Assembly: GCF_030848505.1 (NCBI RefSeq)
Contig: NZ_JAVDDU010000004.1
Coordinates: 62,001 to 126,000 of the forward strand
Source: Marinimicrobium hydrolyticum
GTDB taxonomy: Bacteria > Pseudomonadota > Gammaproteobacteria > Pseudomonadales > Cellvibrionaceae
DNA: 64,000 nucleotides
Direction: 5' to 3'
Made by a program: the position numbers and the translations under genes
In this document: positions 9,901-17,326 of the stretch, in pieces
How the letters are laid out: each line of letters begins with the position of its first letter
How positions within the stretch are numbered: position 1 is the first letter of the stretch
Notes under the pieces: generated by a model
The model's input: only the letters and a program-made list of their open reading frames with translations
Databases searched by the model: none
What the model was told of the DNA's origin: nothing

Positions 9901-10104
9901 AATCCGGATCACCACCTGCTGCTCCACCTCCGACGGCCCGGCGCCGGGGTAGCTCATGCTCACCTGAATGTAATTGATGGCAATGGTGGGAAAGACTTCC
10001 TTGTCCAGTTTGGTCGTGCTCATAAAGGCACCGATAAAAATCAGTACCATCAGCAGATTGGCGGCGACTTTGTTTTCAACAAACCACTGAATCAGCCGGT
10101 TCAT
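6982..10104 (-). CDS. RND efflux pump inner-membrane subunit (first pair)
   Basis: AcrB-type proton-driven exporter, 1040 aa, normal for the hydrophobe/amphiphile branch. A first membrane helix opens at MNRLIQWFVENKVAANLLM, two large periplasmic loops follow TM1 and TM7, and the proton relay pair is seen in LGIVVDDAIIVGEN of TM4. The C-terminal half repeats the layout, with MLGFVAAAGVVVNDNLVLL in TM10. It overlaps the adaptor gene by 4 bases (ATGA) and forms an adaptor-pump unit with it. No outer-membrane channel gene is present, so a TolC-like partner must come from elsewhere. It is a diverged paralogue of 11542-14658. Substrate unknown. Confidence 0.95.
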   Translation of the reverse strand: MNRLIQWFVENKVAANLLMVLIFIGAFMSTTKLDKEVFPTIAINYIQVSMSYPGAGPSEVEQQVVIRIEEAVADLDGVEEIVARANQGFGTVTIKVMEGYDAQQVLNEVKTRVDAIDTFPGAVERPVTTQIVGRSPLMSLALHGDVDEAALKETAHWVRNELSLLPGVSHVALNGTRPYQMGIEVSEQALRRHQLTFEQIATAIRASSLNVPAGQIRAHEGDIQIQTRNQAYTADDFGAIPVITRADGTRVLLRDIADIRDGFDQWDVFAQFNGQPAAFLELSITENPDIVASAKEVRAYMESVQLPSGVQLTVWQDASELYESRLNLLLGNALQGLLLVFIVLMLFLRPLLALWVCVGIATAFAGAVWLLPYTGVSVNMISLFAFLLVLGIVVDDAIIVGENIYSRQQHGLKGAASAASGAKMVAVPVFFAVISTMIFFAPMLAIPGPMGTITFAIPAVVILCLVFSLIECLFILPSHLAHMKPEQESRFASLRKLSNGRRKLASGLDWVGDRVYLRGLHHFLRHKFATLSAFVVAFVLSLTLFMTGWLTTSFMPQVPSDYVEARVVLPEGTPFHETRRVMRQVEGAALQLAADPELRVSAQRDFIDGITTWAWGVNVYVAVNLAAAENREISSPEVSRRWRELIGDIPEAREYRLDFTINEPGDDIRLNLSIADNDPNAQRAIAERVSQALREYPETSNVRNSMEAERPEIELTLRPGAEMLGISLDQVARQVRQAYYGEEAQRIPRGVEDVRVLVRYSQQERDDLFHLDQMRVRTADGAQVPLLSVADVNFVPGYSSIERLDRKRNITLTAELEEGGDAQAIVADLMDRHMPEWRQQFPGLTLTPDGTMQDQADFMSTLGKNFLLAVLVIYGLMAVNFRSYWQPLMILTAIPFGFMGAIIGHLIMGREVSMLSMLGFVAAAGVVVNDNLVLLDRINTLRRQGMEVLEAVLQGGRDRFRAIVLTSVTTFIGLMPIMFEQSVQARFLIPMVISLSFGVLFATLVTLILVPTLYVSADRFGQRWTAFWQRNKGDLHEQSA

Positions 10105-11315
10105 TCATCGGCTCCCGCCGAGGTAGCGGCAAGCTGCTCGTCCTCACCGGCCTCATCTTGCTCGCCGGCAATGGCCACCTGAACGCCCGGACGAAGGTAG
10201 CCTTGGCGGTCTGTGATCACGGCCTCTTGGTCGCGCAGATCGCCCTTAACCCACACTCGGTCTGCTTCCACGCGCACAATCCGCACCTGTTTGGGGGTCA
10301 CCTCCCCCTCGTCGGACACGGTATAGATTTGATTGCGCTGAAATACGGCGCTGCGCGGCAAGGCGGCCAAGCCGGGGATCGATCGACCGCTGATTTCCGC
10401 CTCCACAAACAGCCCCATCAGCAGCGGTGCGGGCTGTCTCTCCCGATTGAACGGTTCGGGAATTTCCACAATCGCATGGAACATACGAGACTGGGCATCC
10501 AGGCTCGCCTGGGTGCGCGTGATACGACCTTGCCATTGGTAGCGTTCCCCGGCGATTTCACCACTCAGCACCACCTCCGGAAAAACCTCCTCGTCCCGAT
10601 CGAAGCCAAGGGGCAGATCCAGCAGGGCCGCTTCGCCATCCGTCAGCGCCAAATGCACCTCAGCCACCGAAGCATCATAAATGGTCGCAATGGGTGTGCC
10701 GGGGGCCACGTATTGCCCCAAGTTCACTAATGTGTCGCGAATTCGCCCTCGAAAGGGCGCACTGACTCGCGCCCGCTCCAAATCTAACTGCGCGCGTTCC
10801 AGATCCGCCTGGGCCGCTGCTACCGTCGCTTCCGCCGCCGCTAATTGCGGCTTGCGAAGAAATAGGGCGTTGGCATCTTCGCTGCCCAAGTCACGCCACT
10901 CCCGCTGTGCCTGCCGGCTCAGTCCGCGCTCGGCGGCCAGTGCCTGCTGGGCATCGGCGAGCCGGGCCTGAGCGCCCGCCAGGGCAAAGCGGTAATCCCG
11001 CTCATCGATTTGCACCAGCCATTCGCCGGCGGCAAACGTCCCGCCGCTGGCATAGTTGGGGGCCACATCCACGACTGTACCGCCCACTTGGCTAACCAGC
11101 TGAATCTCCCGCCTCGGCTCGACGGTACCCTGGCTGCGCACCGTCAGGGCTCGGTCTTCCAGAACGACACGCGTCACATCCACCACCGGCGGTGGTGGTT
11201 CCGGCTCGGGCCTGGGCTCGGGGCGCGGCCGCAGGGTAATCAAGGCCGCCATTAGCGCGGCGCCCAGCACCAAAATGATCAGCGCTGGCGGCAAACGCCG
11301 CCATAGGGATCCCAT
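10101..11315 (-). CDS. RND periplasmic adaptor (membrane fusion protein), first pair
   Basis: Periplasmic adaptor linking the RND pump to an outer-membrane channel (404 aa). An N-terminal membrane anchor (PPALIILVLGAALMAALI) is followed by a proline-rich linker, a biotinyl-lipoyl half (VEPRREIQLVSQVGGTVVDV), a short alpha-hairpin with GLSRQAQREWRDLGSEDANA, and the second lipoyl half with RARVSAPFRGRI. An in-frame GTG at 11351 would add 12 residues. I choose the ATG at 11315 because GAGG lies 8 bases upstream. The adaptor of the second pair shares almost the same hairpin wording, showing common ancestry. Confidence 0.93.
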   Translation of the reverse strand: MGSLWRRLPPALIILVLGAALMAALITLRPRPEPRPEPEPPPPVVDVTRVVLEDRALTVRSQGTVEPRREIQLVSQVGGTVVDVAPNYASGGTFAAGEWLVQIDERDYRFALAGAQARLADAQQALAAERGLSRQAQREWRDLGSEDANALFLRKPQLAAAEATVAAAQADLERAQLDLERARVSAPFRGRIRDTLVNLGQYVAPGTPIATIYDASVAEVHLALTDGEAALLDLPLGFDRDEEVFPEVVLSGEIAGERYQWQGRITRTQASLDAQSRMFHAIVEIPEPFNRERQPAPLLMGLFVEAEISGRSIPGLAALPRSAVFQRNQIYTVSDEGEVTPKQVRIVRVEADRVWVKGDLRDQEAVITDRQGYLRPGVQVAIAGEQDEAGEDEQLAATSAGADE

Positions 11316-11384
11316 TTTCAAAACCTCAAACCTCGTCGTGTTCTTGCTCACTGACCCAATTAATGACGAAAGGCGCCGTCGCTA

Positions 11385-11505
11385 ATACACAGCTGGTCCA
11401 AAACTCCCGTCTCCCACACCGTGACGACTTTGTCATCTTGTATTTGAGTTCGTCAATTTCACCTTTGTGTAGGCTCGCCTAAACGCAAAAAATTCCTTTT
11501 TCCGA
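11385..11505 (-). pseudogene. Decayed SHOCT-type lipoprotein between the RND units
   Basis: Reading leftward, this stretch lines up with the 3' half of the lipoprotein gene at 15992-16222: the region encoding KGDIDELEYS there reads KGEIDELKYK here, and the end VVTVWETGVLDQL mirrors MLITAWELKLRDEQL in another frame. At least one single-base deletion (near 11466) and a gap of several bases break the frame, and no start or signal peptide survives. It sits just upstream of the adaptor gene, exactly where the intact lipoprotein sits in the second unit. This suggests that lipoprotein, adaptor and pump were duplicated together. The alignment is by eye. Confidence 0.72.
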
Positions 11506-11541
11506 TGATAAGCGCTGACGACACCTCATCGCAGTTCTCAA

Positions 11542-14500
11542 TCACGCAAGCGCTGGCTGAGCCGGGAACCGCTGCTGTACCCGTGCCTTCAATCGCACAC
11601 CTCCGTAGTAAGCACAGGGCACCAGGAAGAGTGTGATCACCGAGGCGAACGCCACGCCGAATGACAGGGAAACCACCATCGGCTTCAAGAACTGCGCTTG
11701 CAGGCTACGTTCAAACAGAATCGGCATCAAGCCCACAAAAGTGGTTACGGAGGTGAGCACAATCGGCCGGAAGCGGTCCACCCCGGCGTGCAGCACTGCC
11801 GTGAGGGTGTCTTCACCGCGCTCGATTAACTTATTGATGCGCTCAAGCAGTACCAGATTGTCATTCACCACGACGCCCGAACAGGCTAGAAAACCGAAGG
11901 CCGAGAAGAGACTGAAATCCAGCCCCAATAGAAGATGACCGAACACAGCCCCGACGAACCCGAAGGGCACGGCAAGCATAATCAACAGCGGTTGGAACAC
12001 CGAGCGGAAGGCGATGGCAAATAACGCCAGTACCAGAACAAAAACCGCGAGAAAATTACTGGCAAAGTTATCCCCGAATTCGGCTTGGGAGCGCAAATTA
12101 CCATCTGTGGTGAGATCAAAGCCCAGGTGTTGTCGACGCCATTCGGTGAGGTTCTGATCCAGCATATCACTGACGATTCTGCCGGCGTCGTGTCCCTCTT
12201 CCACCTCAGCGGTAATGGTAATGTTGCGTTTGCGGTCCACCCGGCGGATGGTGCTGGAGCCGGGCACCAGCTTGATGTCCGCCACGGCGGAGATGGGTAG
12301 CTCCCGGCCATCATCGGTACGAATTCGAATATGGTCCAGGGTATCCAGGGTCTGGCGCTCTTCGGCCGGGTAGCGCAGCATGACCCACACATCTTCCTTG
12401 GCGCGGGGAATGCGCTGAATCTCTTCGCCATAGAACCCCTGGCGAACTTGCCGGGCTACGTCAGCTCGGGTGATACCCAGCGCCTCGGCAAAAGGCTTGA
12501 GCTCCACCTCCGCTTCAACGCGCTCGGAATCGAAATCGCTGCGAACGTTGGATACGCCGGGGTAAGACGCCAGCACCTTGCGCACCTCATCAACCGCCGC
12601 TTGCTGCATCTCCCTGCGGTTCTCCAGCATGGTGAGGTTTAGCGTGATCTCGGGGCCGCCACCACTCATAGCGGCGTTGAGAGAAAAACTTTGCGCCTCC
12701 GGCAGCGGGCCAATCAAAGCGCGCAATTTTTCACCCACTTCAGCGGATGACACGTTGCGCTCTTCGTCCGGCGTTAACCCGATAAACACGCTGGCGTGGG
12801 TGTTGTTTAGGCTGCGGTTTACCTCGCGAATAAATGGCTGGCCGTCATTCTTTCTCAGCAGCTCTTCATCCTGGCTCACAATGTCGATTTGCTCCTGAAT
12901 GTGCAGCGCCGTTTCCTGAGTACGCGAAAAGGGCATGCCGTCGGCGAAGCCAACGTTGACGAATATAGCGGGCTGCGGCACCTGCGGGAACATTCTCAAA
13001 TTGACCCAGCCCGTCATCACGATGGTCACGGTTATGGCGAATACGAAAAAGAATCCCAAAAAGACATTGCCCTTGTTCGCCAGTGCGCGTTTTAAGCCGG
13101 GCTGATACACGTTGGAGGCAAACCGCTCCATACCATCGGAGAACCGGTGTCGAACCCGGCTAAGTTGCTGCAGGGCGTAAAAACGGCTGGGCCGTTCTGG
13201 CTTCATATGGGACAGATGCGACGGCAATATGAGTAAGGTTTCGATCAAAGAGAAAACCAAGCACAGAAATACCACCCAAAAAATAGACCGGGTATAGATC
13301 AACACATCCGATGGAACATTCATCATGGGCAGGAAGAACAGTATCGTGCTCATCACCGCCAAGAAGACGGGTTTTAGAACAGAAACGCTGCCAGAATAGG
13401 CCGCCAGTTTTCCCGTCTCGCCCCGTTGCTGGTGACGGTAAACACTTTCACCAACGATGATGGCATCGTCCACCACGATGCCCAATACCATCAGAAAGGC
13501 AAACATGGACAGCATGTTAATGGACACGTTCAGATAGGGCAGCAACCAAATGGCGCCGGCAAATGTGGTAGCAATGCCCACCACCACCCACATGGCAAGT
13601 ACGGGGCGCAGGAACAGCATCAGAATCATAAACACCAAAAACAAGCCCGCTAAGGCATTTCCCTTAAGCAGGTCATAACGGCTGTCGAATATGCTCTTGG
13701 CTTCAAAGTTGATCTTGAGCGTCACGCCTTCCGGCAAGTACTGCTGAAAATTTTCCACATAGGCGCGGGCGTTCTCCGTGCCTTCTACCAAAAGCGGGTC
13801 ATCGCTCATTTTTACTTCGAGATTCAGCCCCGGTTTGCCGTTCATGGAAAATTCCATGTTCTGCTCGGCAAAGCCGTCTGTGATGTCGGCAATATCGCTT
13901 AACAGTAAGCGGCTGCCATCGCGTCCGCTGCGCACCACTATCCGGGAAAAATCTGCGTAATCAAATGCCTGAGCACGAGTCTGCACCGCCAGGTCGCCGT
14001 CCTTTGAGCGAATGGTCCCGGCCGGCAAGTTAAGGGAGGAGTTGCGGATTGCTCGGGCGACTTCGTCAAAGGTGAGGTTATAGCGCCGTAAGGTGGCTTC
14101 GGAAACTTCAATGCTCACCTCGTCGTCGCGCAAGCCCATGATCTGAACTTCGGAGACGCCTTCGAGCAGGGCCATTTCATCCCGTATCTGATAGGCCAGA
14201 TTCTTAATCACGCGCAGATCGACATCACCGTAGATGGCCATCCACATCAAAAACTCGCGGTACACCAGCTGGGCGATGATCGGCCGCTCCGCGGAGGAGG
14301 GGAAGGTGTTGATAGCATCCACCCGGCCTTTGATGTCGCTCAGTAGCTCGCGCACAGCAAAGCCTTCCGTCACCTGCACGTTCACTCGACCAAAGCCCTC
14401 ATGGGCTTCTGAGCTAATCTGGTAAATTCCGGGCAAACCCGCAATGGCTTCTTCAATACGTACCACGATCTGTTGCTCCACTTCACCGGGAGCCGCACCT

Positions 14501-14658
14501 GGGTACACCATGGAAATACTAATCTGATTGCCTTCGTAGGTGGGGAAGGCTTCTTTATCAATCATGCCATAACTGGCGATACCACCCAGCAGGACGGCAA
14601 GCATCAAAAGATTGGCTGCAATAGGATTGTCGACAAACCACCGCATAAGTCCGCGCAT
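11542..14658 (-). CDS. RND efflux pump inner-membrane subunit (second pair)
   Basis: Second AcrB-type exporter, 1038 aa. It shows MRWFVDNPIAANLLMLAVLL as TM1, the TM4 relay motif LGIVVDDAIIVGES, and FGFLACSGVVVNDNLVLLER in TM10. The start ATG has AGGAGG 9 bases upstream, overlapping the adaptor stop codon, so translation is coupled. The whole architecture and many loop segments match the pump at 6982-10104, but the two have diverged clearly, so the duplication is old and the substrates may differ. No outer-membrane channel gene adjoins it. Confidence 0.95.
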   Translation of the reverse strand: MRGLMRWFVDNPIAANLLMLAVLLGGIASYGMIDKEAFPTYEGNQISISMVYPGAAPGEVEQQIVVRIEEAIAGLPGIYQISSEAHEGFGRVNVQVTEGFAVRELLSDIKGRVDAINTFPSSAERPIIAQLVYREFLMWMAIYGDVDLRVIKNLAYQIRDEMALLEGVSEVQIMGLRDDEVSIEVSEATLRRYNLTFDEVARAIRNSSLNLPAGTIRSKDGDLAVQTRAQAFDYADFSRIVVRSGRDGSRLLLSDIADITDGFAEQNMEFSMNGKPGLNLEVKMSDDPLLVEGTENARAYVENFQQYLPEGVTLKINFEAKSIFDSRYDLLKGNALAGLFLVFMILMLFLRPVLAMWVVVGIATTFAGAIWLLPYLNVSINMLSMFAFLMVLGIVVDDAIIVGESVYRHQQRGETGKLAAYSGSVSVLKPVFLAVMSTILFFLPMMNVPSDVLIYTRSIFWVVFLCLVFSLIETLLILPSHLSHMKPERPSRFYALQQLSRVRHRFSDGMERFASNVYQPGLKRALANKGNVFLGFFFVFAITVTIVMTGWVNLRMFPQVPQPAIFVNVGFADGMPFSRTQETALHIQEQIDIVSQDEELLRKNDGQPFIREVNRSLNNTHASVFIGLTPDEERNVSSAEVGEKLRALIGPLPEAQSFSLNAAMSGGGPEITLNLTMLENRREMQQAAVDEVRKVLASYPGVSNVRSDFDSERVEAEVELKPFAEALGITRADVARQVRQGFYGEEIQRIPRAKEDVWVMLRYPAEERQTLDTLDHIRIRTDDGRELPISAVADIKLVPGSSTIRRVDRKRNITITAEVEEGHDAGRIVSDMLDQNLTEWRRQHLGFDLTTDGNLRSQAEFGDNFASNFLAVFVLVLALFAIAFRSVFQPLLIMLAVPFGFVGAVFGHLLLGLDFSLFSAFGFLACSGVVVNDNLVLLERINKLIERGEDTLTAVLHAGVDRFRPIVLTSVTTFVGLMPILFERSLQAQFLKPMVVSLSFGVAFASVITLFLVPCAYYGGVRLKARVQQRFPAQPALA

Positions 14659-14662
14659 GGGA

Positions 14663-15895
14663 TTAATCCTCCTGCGGAACGTGGAGTGCCTGAGTGATTA
14701 CATCACTCGGCATGGCCGGGGCGATCTCAGTATTCCACACCGGCTCGACCAGGGTTCCAGCGGGCGTGAGCGACTGTTTCTCCAGGGCGATGAACGCATC
14801 GTGCGCAACCTCTCCTTGAACCCACACAAAATCTTCCGACCGGCGCAGCACGCGCACCCGTTGCTCCGTAATTTTGTTCTGTTCGTCCAAGGTCAATAGT
14901 TTGTCCCGCGAGTAAAGTGCCGAGCGGGGCAAGCGTAGGACCTGATCGAGAAGTCGACCTTCAATCTCCGCGTCAACGAACACGCCCGGCAGGAGTGGCA
15001 CTTGCGGTTGCCCGTCGAGTGCTTCGATGCCAAAGGGATCCTGAACCTCAACCACAGCGAATATCATGCGGGAGTTATCATCAACGAAGGCATCGGTGCG
15101 GGTAATTTCCCCTTCCCATTGATGACGACGCCCCGCCACCGTGCCGGTAAGAGTCACTTTAGGGCGCCCCAGAACCCGGGCTTCAGCGGCTGTCAGAGGT
15201 AGGTCAAGCAGTGACGCTTGTAGATCCGTCAGGGGCAGCCTGATCTCAACGGTAGTAGAGTCATAGACCGTGGCCAGCAATGTGCCGACGGAAACATATT
15301 GCCCCACATCGGCGTGCTTTGACTTAACGCGACCATAGAAGGGAAGCGTTACCTGAGTGTTTTCCAGATTCATTTCCGCGACTGCCAGGGCGGCCTGAGC
15401 GGATTCGACACCCACCTCGGCGGCGGCCAGTTGGGGTCTGCGCAGAAACAGATCGTTCGCACTCGCATTGCCCAAGTCGCGCCATTCACGTTGGGCCTGA
15501 TGGCTTAACCCGCGCTCCTCCGCCAGGCGATGTTCCGCCTCGGCCAACTGAGTCTTGGCCTGCAACACGGCTGCGCGATACTCTCGGTCCTCGATTTGTA
15601 GCAAGACCTGGGACGGATCAAAGAAACCGCCGCTGACAAACACCGGCTCCACGTTGACGATTCGGCCGGAAACCTGAGCGACCAGCTCAATTTCCCGCTT
15701 AGGCCTTACCGTTCCCTGCGCATTGACGGATAGGCGCATCGCCTCAGCTCTGGCCTTGGTGACAGCCACTTCGATAACCGTTGACTCGTCCTGCATGGGC
15801 TGCGGTTCAGGCCTGGGTTTGGCTACCACCAGAGTAGCCATAATCAGCCCGCCGAACACACTAATCCCAACTGCGACCAAAATCTTCCTAAGCAT
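14663..15895 (-). CDS. RND periplasmic adaptor (membrane fusion protein), second pair
   Basis: Adaptor protein of 410 aa with an N-terminal anchor (ILVAVGISVFGGLIMATL), lipoyl half RPKREIELVAQVSGRIVNV, the hairpin segment GLSHQAQREWRDLGNASAND, and second lipoyl half with TQVTLPFYGRVKSK. Its stop is 4 bases before the pump start. The intact SHOCT lipoprotein gene lies 96 bases upstream on the same strand, so the three may share a transcript. Near-identical hairpin wording to the adaptor at 10101-11315 marks them as duplicates. Confidence 0.93.
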   Translation of the reverse strand: MLRKILVAVGISVFGGLIMATLVVAKPRPEPQPMQDESTVIEVAVTKARAEAMRLSVNAQGTVRPKREIELVAQVSGRIVNVEPVFVSGGFFDPSQVLLQIEDREYRAAVLQAKTQLAEAEHRLAEERGLSHQAQREWRDLGNASANDLFLRRPQLAAAEVGVESAQAALAVAEMNLENTQVTLPFYGRVKSKHADVGQYVSVGTLLATVYDSTTVEIRLPLTDLQASLLDLPLTAAEARVLGRPKVTLTGTVAGRRHQWEGEITRTDAFVDDNSRMIFAVVEVQDPFGIEALDGQPQVPLLPGVFVDAEIEGRLLDQVLRLPRSALYSRDKLLTLDEQNKITEQRVRVLRRSEDFVWVQGEVAHDAFIALEKQSLTPAGTLVEPVWNTEIAPAMPSDVITQALHVPQED

Positions 15896-15991
15896 TGAAT
15901 GTTCCCCAATAGTCCCTAATATTTGAAAGGCTGTTTACGCCGAGCGCCAGCGTTCGGCAGAAAAAAATGCAAGCAACCAGTGACATAATCC

Positions 15992-16222
15992 TCACAACTG
16001 CTCGTCCCGAAGTTTCAACTCCCACGCTGTGATCAGCATGTCGCGCCTGATGCTGTATTCGAGCTCGTCGATATCACCTTTGCTATAGGCGATCCTCAAC
16101 GTAGAGATTTCCTTCTCCAGTTGAGGATCGCCGGCAAATTTGTTGTCCCGCGTCTCGATTACACAAGCTCCGGCGGTAACCGATAAAAGCAGCAACGCAG
16201 CGATGGCTAGCTTTGTGTTCAT
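15992..16222 (-). CDS. Small SHOCT-like lipoprotein 1
   Basis: Predicted lipoprotein of 76 aa. The ATG at 16222 begins a short signal with a lipobox-like VTAGAC (Cys at about residue 20). A short C-terminal helical-hairpin segment follows, LEKEISTLRIAYSKGDIDEL, which has the L-x-L-x-x-G-x-I-x-x-x-E-Y/F pattern of SHOCT domains. The longer reading starting at 16297 lacks a signal at its N-terminus and is rejected. It precedes the second RND adaptor on the same strand. SHOCT domains are thought to mediate oligomer contacts, so a role at the pump is possible but unproven. Confidence 0.72.
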   Translation of the reverse strand: MNTKLAIAALLLLSVTAGACVIETRDNKFAGDPQLEKEISTLRIAYSKGDIDELEYSIRRDMLITAWELKLRDEQL

Positions 16223-16444
16223 TGTTCCGCTTCCCGCTAAATGACAGTGTTGTCTATGCGATCGTCCATGCGCAAAGCTAAGCTTTCCGCGGCCCAAGCG
16301 CTGACCGATGCCTACTATGACGCTCGCCCGAGGCGGTTTGGATTCAGCGTCTGAAAAAAATTGTTAAAAAACTTGGCAGGGTTGTGTTGATAAGAGAGTC
16401 AGCACTGAATGCGCTCCGCTACAGGCCAACTCTGCTGCCTATTG

Positions 16445-16678
16445 CTACCGAGACTGTGCGCGGATCAATCGGCGCTTTATCTCTGCATGTTCCTGCTCGG
16501 TAATAACTCCTTCGTCCAGCGCCGCTTGCAAGTCGGTCAACTCGGCTCCCAAGGTCGGCGGATTTACATGCCGCTCGTCACCTTCGTGAATTGCACAACC
16601 CGTGGCAGCAGCGCACAGCAGTAAGAGCGCGGCCAATCTGATCCTTGAAGTCGACATGTTTGTTGATGTGGTGCTCAT
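16445..16678 (-). CDS. Small SHOCT-like lipoprotein 2
   Basis: Lipoprotein of 77 aa: signal RIRLAALLLLCAAATGC with the lipobox Cys near residue 28, then PPTLGAELTDLQAALDEGVI and TEQEHAEIKRRLI, a SHOCT-type segment. AAGGA lies 9 bases before the ATG at 16678. A second ATG seven codons later would give a shorter, more usual signal peptide. It shares P-T-L-G-x-E-L-x-D-L-Q-x-A-L-D-x-G-x-I with lipoprotein 3, so the two are close paralogues. Function unknown. Confidence 0.75.
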   Translation of the reverse strand: MSTTSTNMSTSRIRLAALLLLCAAATGCAIHEGDERHVNPPTLGAELTDLQAALDEGVITEQEHAEIKRRLIRAQSR

Positions 16679-16722
16679 TGGACTTATCCTTTTCGTTGAG
16701 AGGCTTTAATTCGATGGGTTTA

Positions 16723-16959
16723 CTAGCGCTTGCGCTTTTGGTCCGCCGCCGGCGCTGTGCGGCCATCGATCAAGCGCTCTTTTTTACGTGCATACTCTTG
16801 CTGGCTGATGGCGCCTTTATCCAATGCCGACTGCAAGTCCAACAATTCCTGGCCGAGCGTGGGCTGATGGATGGTTTCCTGGGTGCCGCCGTGGTACATG
16901 CAGCCCGCCATCGTGAGGGACAGGGCCAAAAATGATGCCGCTTTGATTTTGTTGTTCAT
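16723..16959 (-). CDS. Small SHOCT-like lipoprotein 3
   Basis: Lipoprotein of 78 aa with signal ASFLALSLTMAGC (lipobox LTMAGC, Cys at about residue 20). The short mature part contains QPTLGQELLDLQSALDKGAI followed by SQQEYARKKERLI, a SHOCT-type segment, and ends in a basic tail. The ribosome binding site AAGGAG is 7 bases before the ATG, the best of the three lipoprotein genes. It is the first gene of this leftward cluster; 44 bases separate it from lipoprotein 2. Function unknown. Confidence 0.78.
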   Translation of the reverse strand: MNNKIKAASFLALSLTMAGCMYHGGTQETIHQPTLGQELLDLQSALDKGAISQQEYARKKERLIDGRTAPAADQKRKR

Positions 16960-17326
16960 TGGTAAACTCCTTTCGTAATTGAAACGTTGTGGTTGGGCTT
17001 TCCGAGCTCAGCGCTTACATTTTGTAGCCTCTGATTTCGTCATCCCCGCGAAAGCGCACCTCTGTCCGGGATAAATGGATTCCAACTTCGTAAGCAAGTC
17101 CCTGGGCCGCACAGGGTGAGTGTTCAGCAAACGTCGTGAACCCATCCGTGGGGACTGCCTCAAAAGGTCCCTCTTTTGAGGCTTGCTGAACACTCACCCT
17201 GCACGCCCCCAGTAACCTCAGACTATGGTTTTCTTTTCTCAAGCCCGAAGGCAGGAGTGCCGTAGTCGCGGCAACGGAGGCGCTTAGTTGATACGTTGTT
17301 CACTGCGCCCGTGAAAACTTCAAACT
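16960..17326. other. Intergenic region carrying an inverted-repeat element
   Basis: Gene-free stretch between the SHOCT cluster and the ABC permease stop. It holds element copy 2 (17113-17200). To its left, near 17041-17062, is a CGTCATCCCCGCGAAAGCG-like sequence of the kind common in proteobacterial intergenic repeats. No gene with a start signal was seen. Confidence 0.75.
17113..17200. repeat. 88-bp inverted-repeat element, copy 2
   Basis: Identical over all 88 bases to 6181-6268, in the same orientation, with 18-base perfect terminal inverted repeats and the internal 9-base hairpin. Flanks remain partly similar (CTTCGTAAGCAAGTCC is shared on the left and a CTTTTCTC stretch on the right). 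Lying just past the end of the leftward ABC permease gene, it could act as a transcription stop or RNA-stabilising hairpin. Confidence 0.9.
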
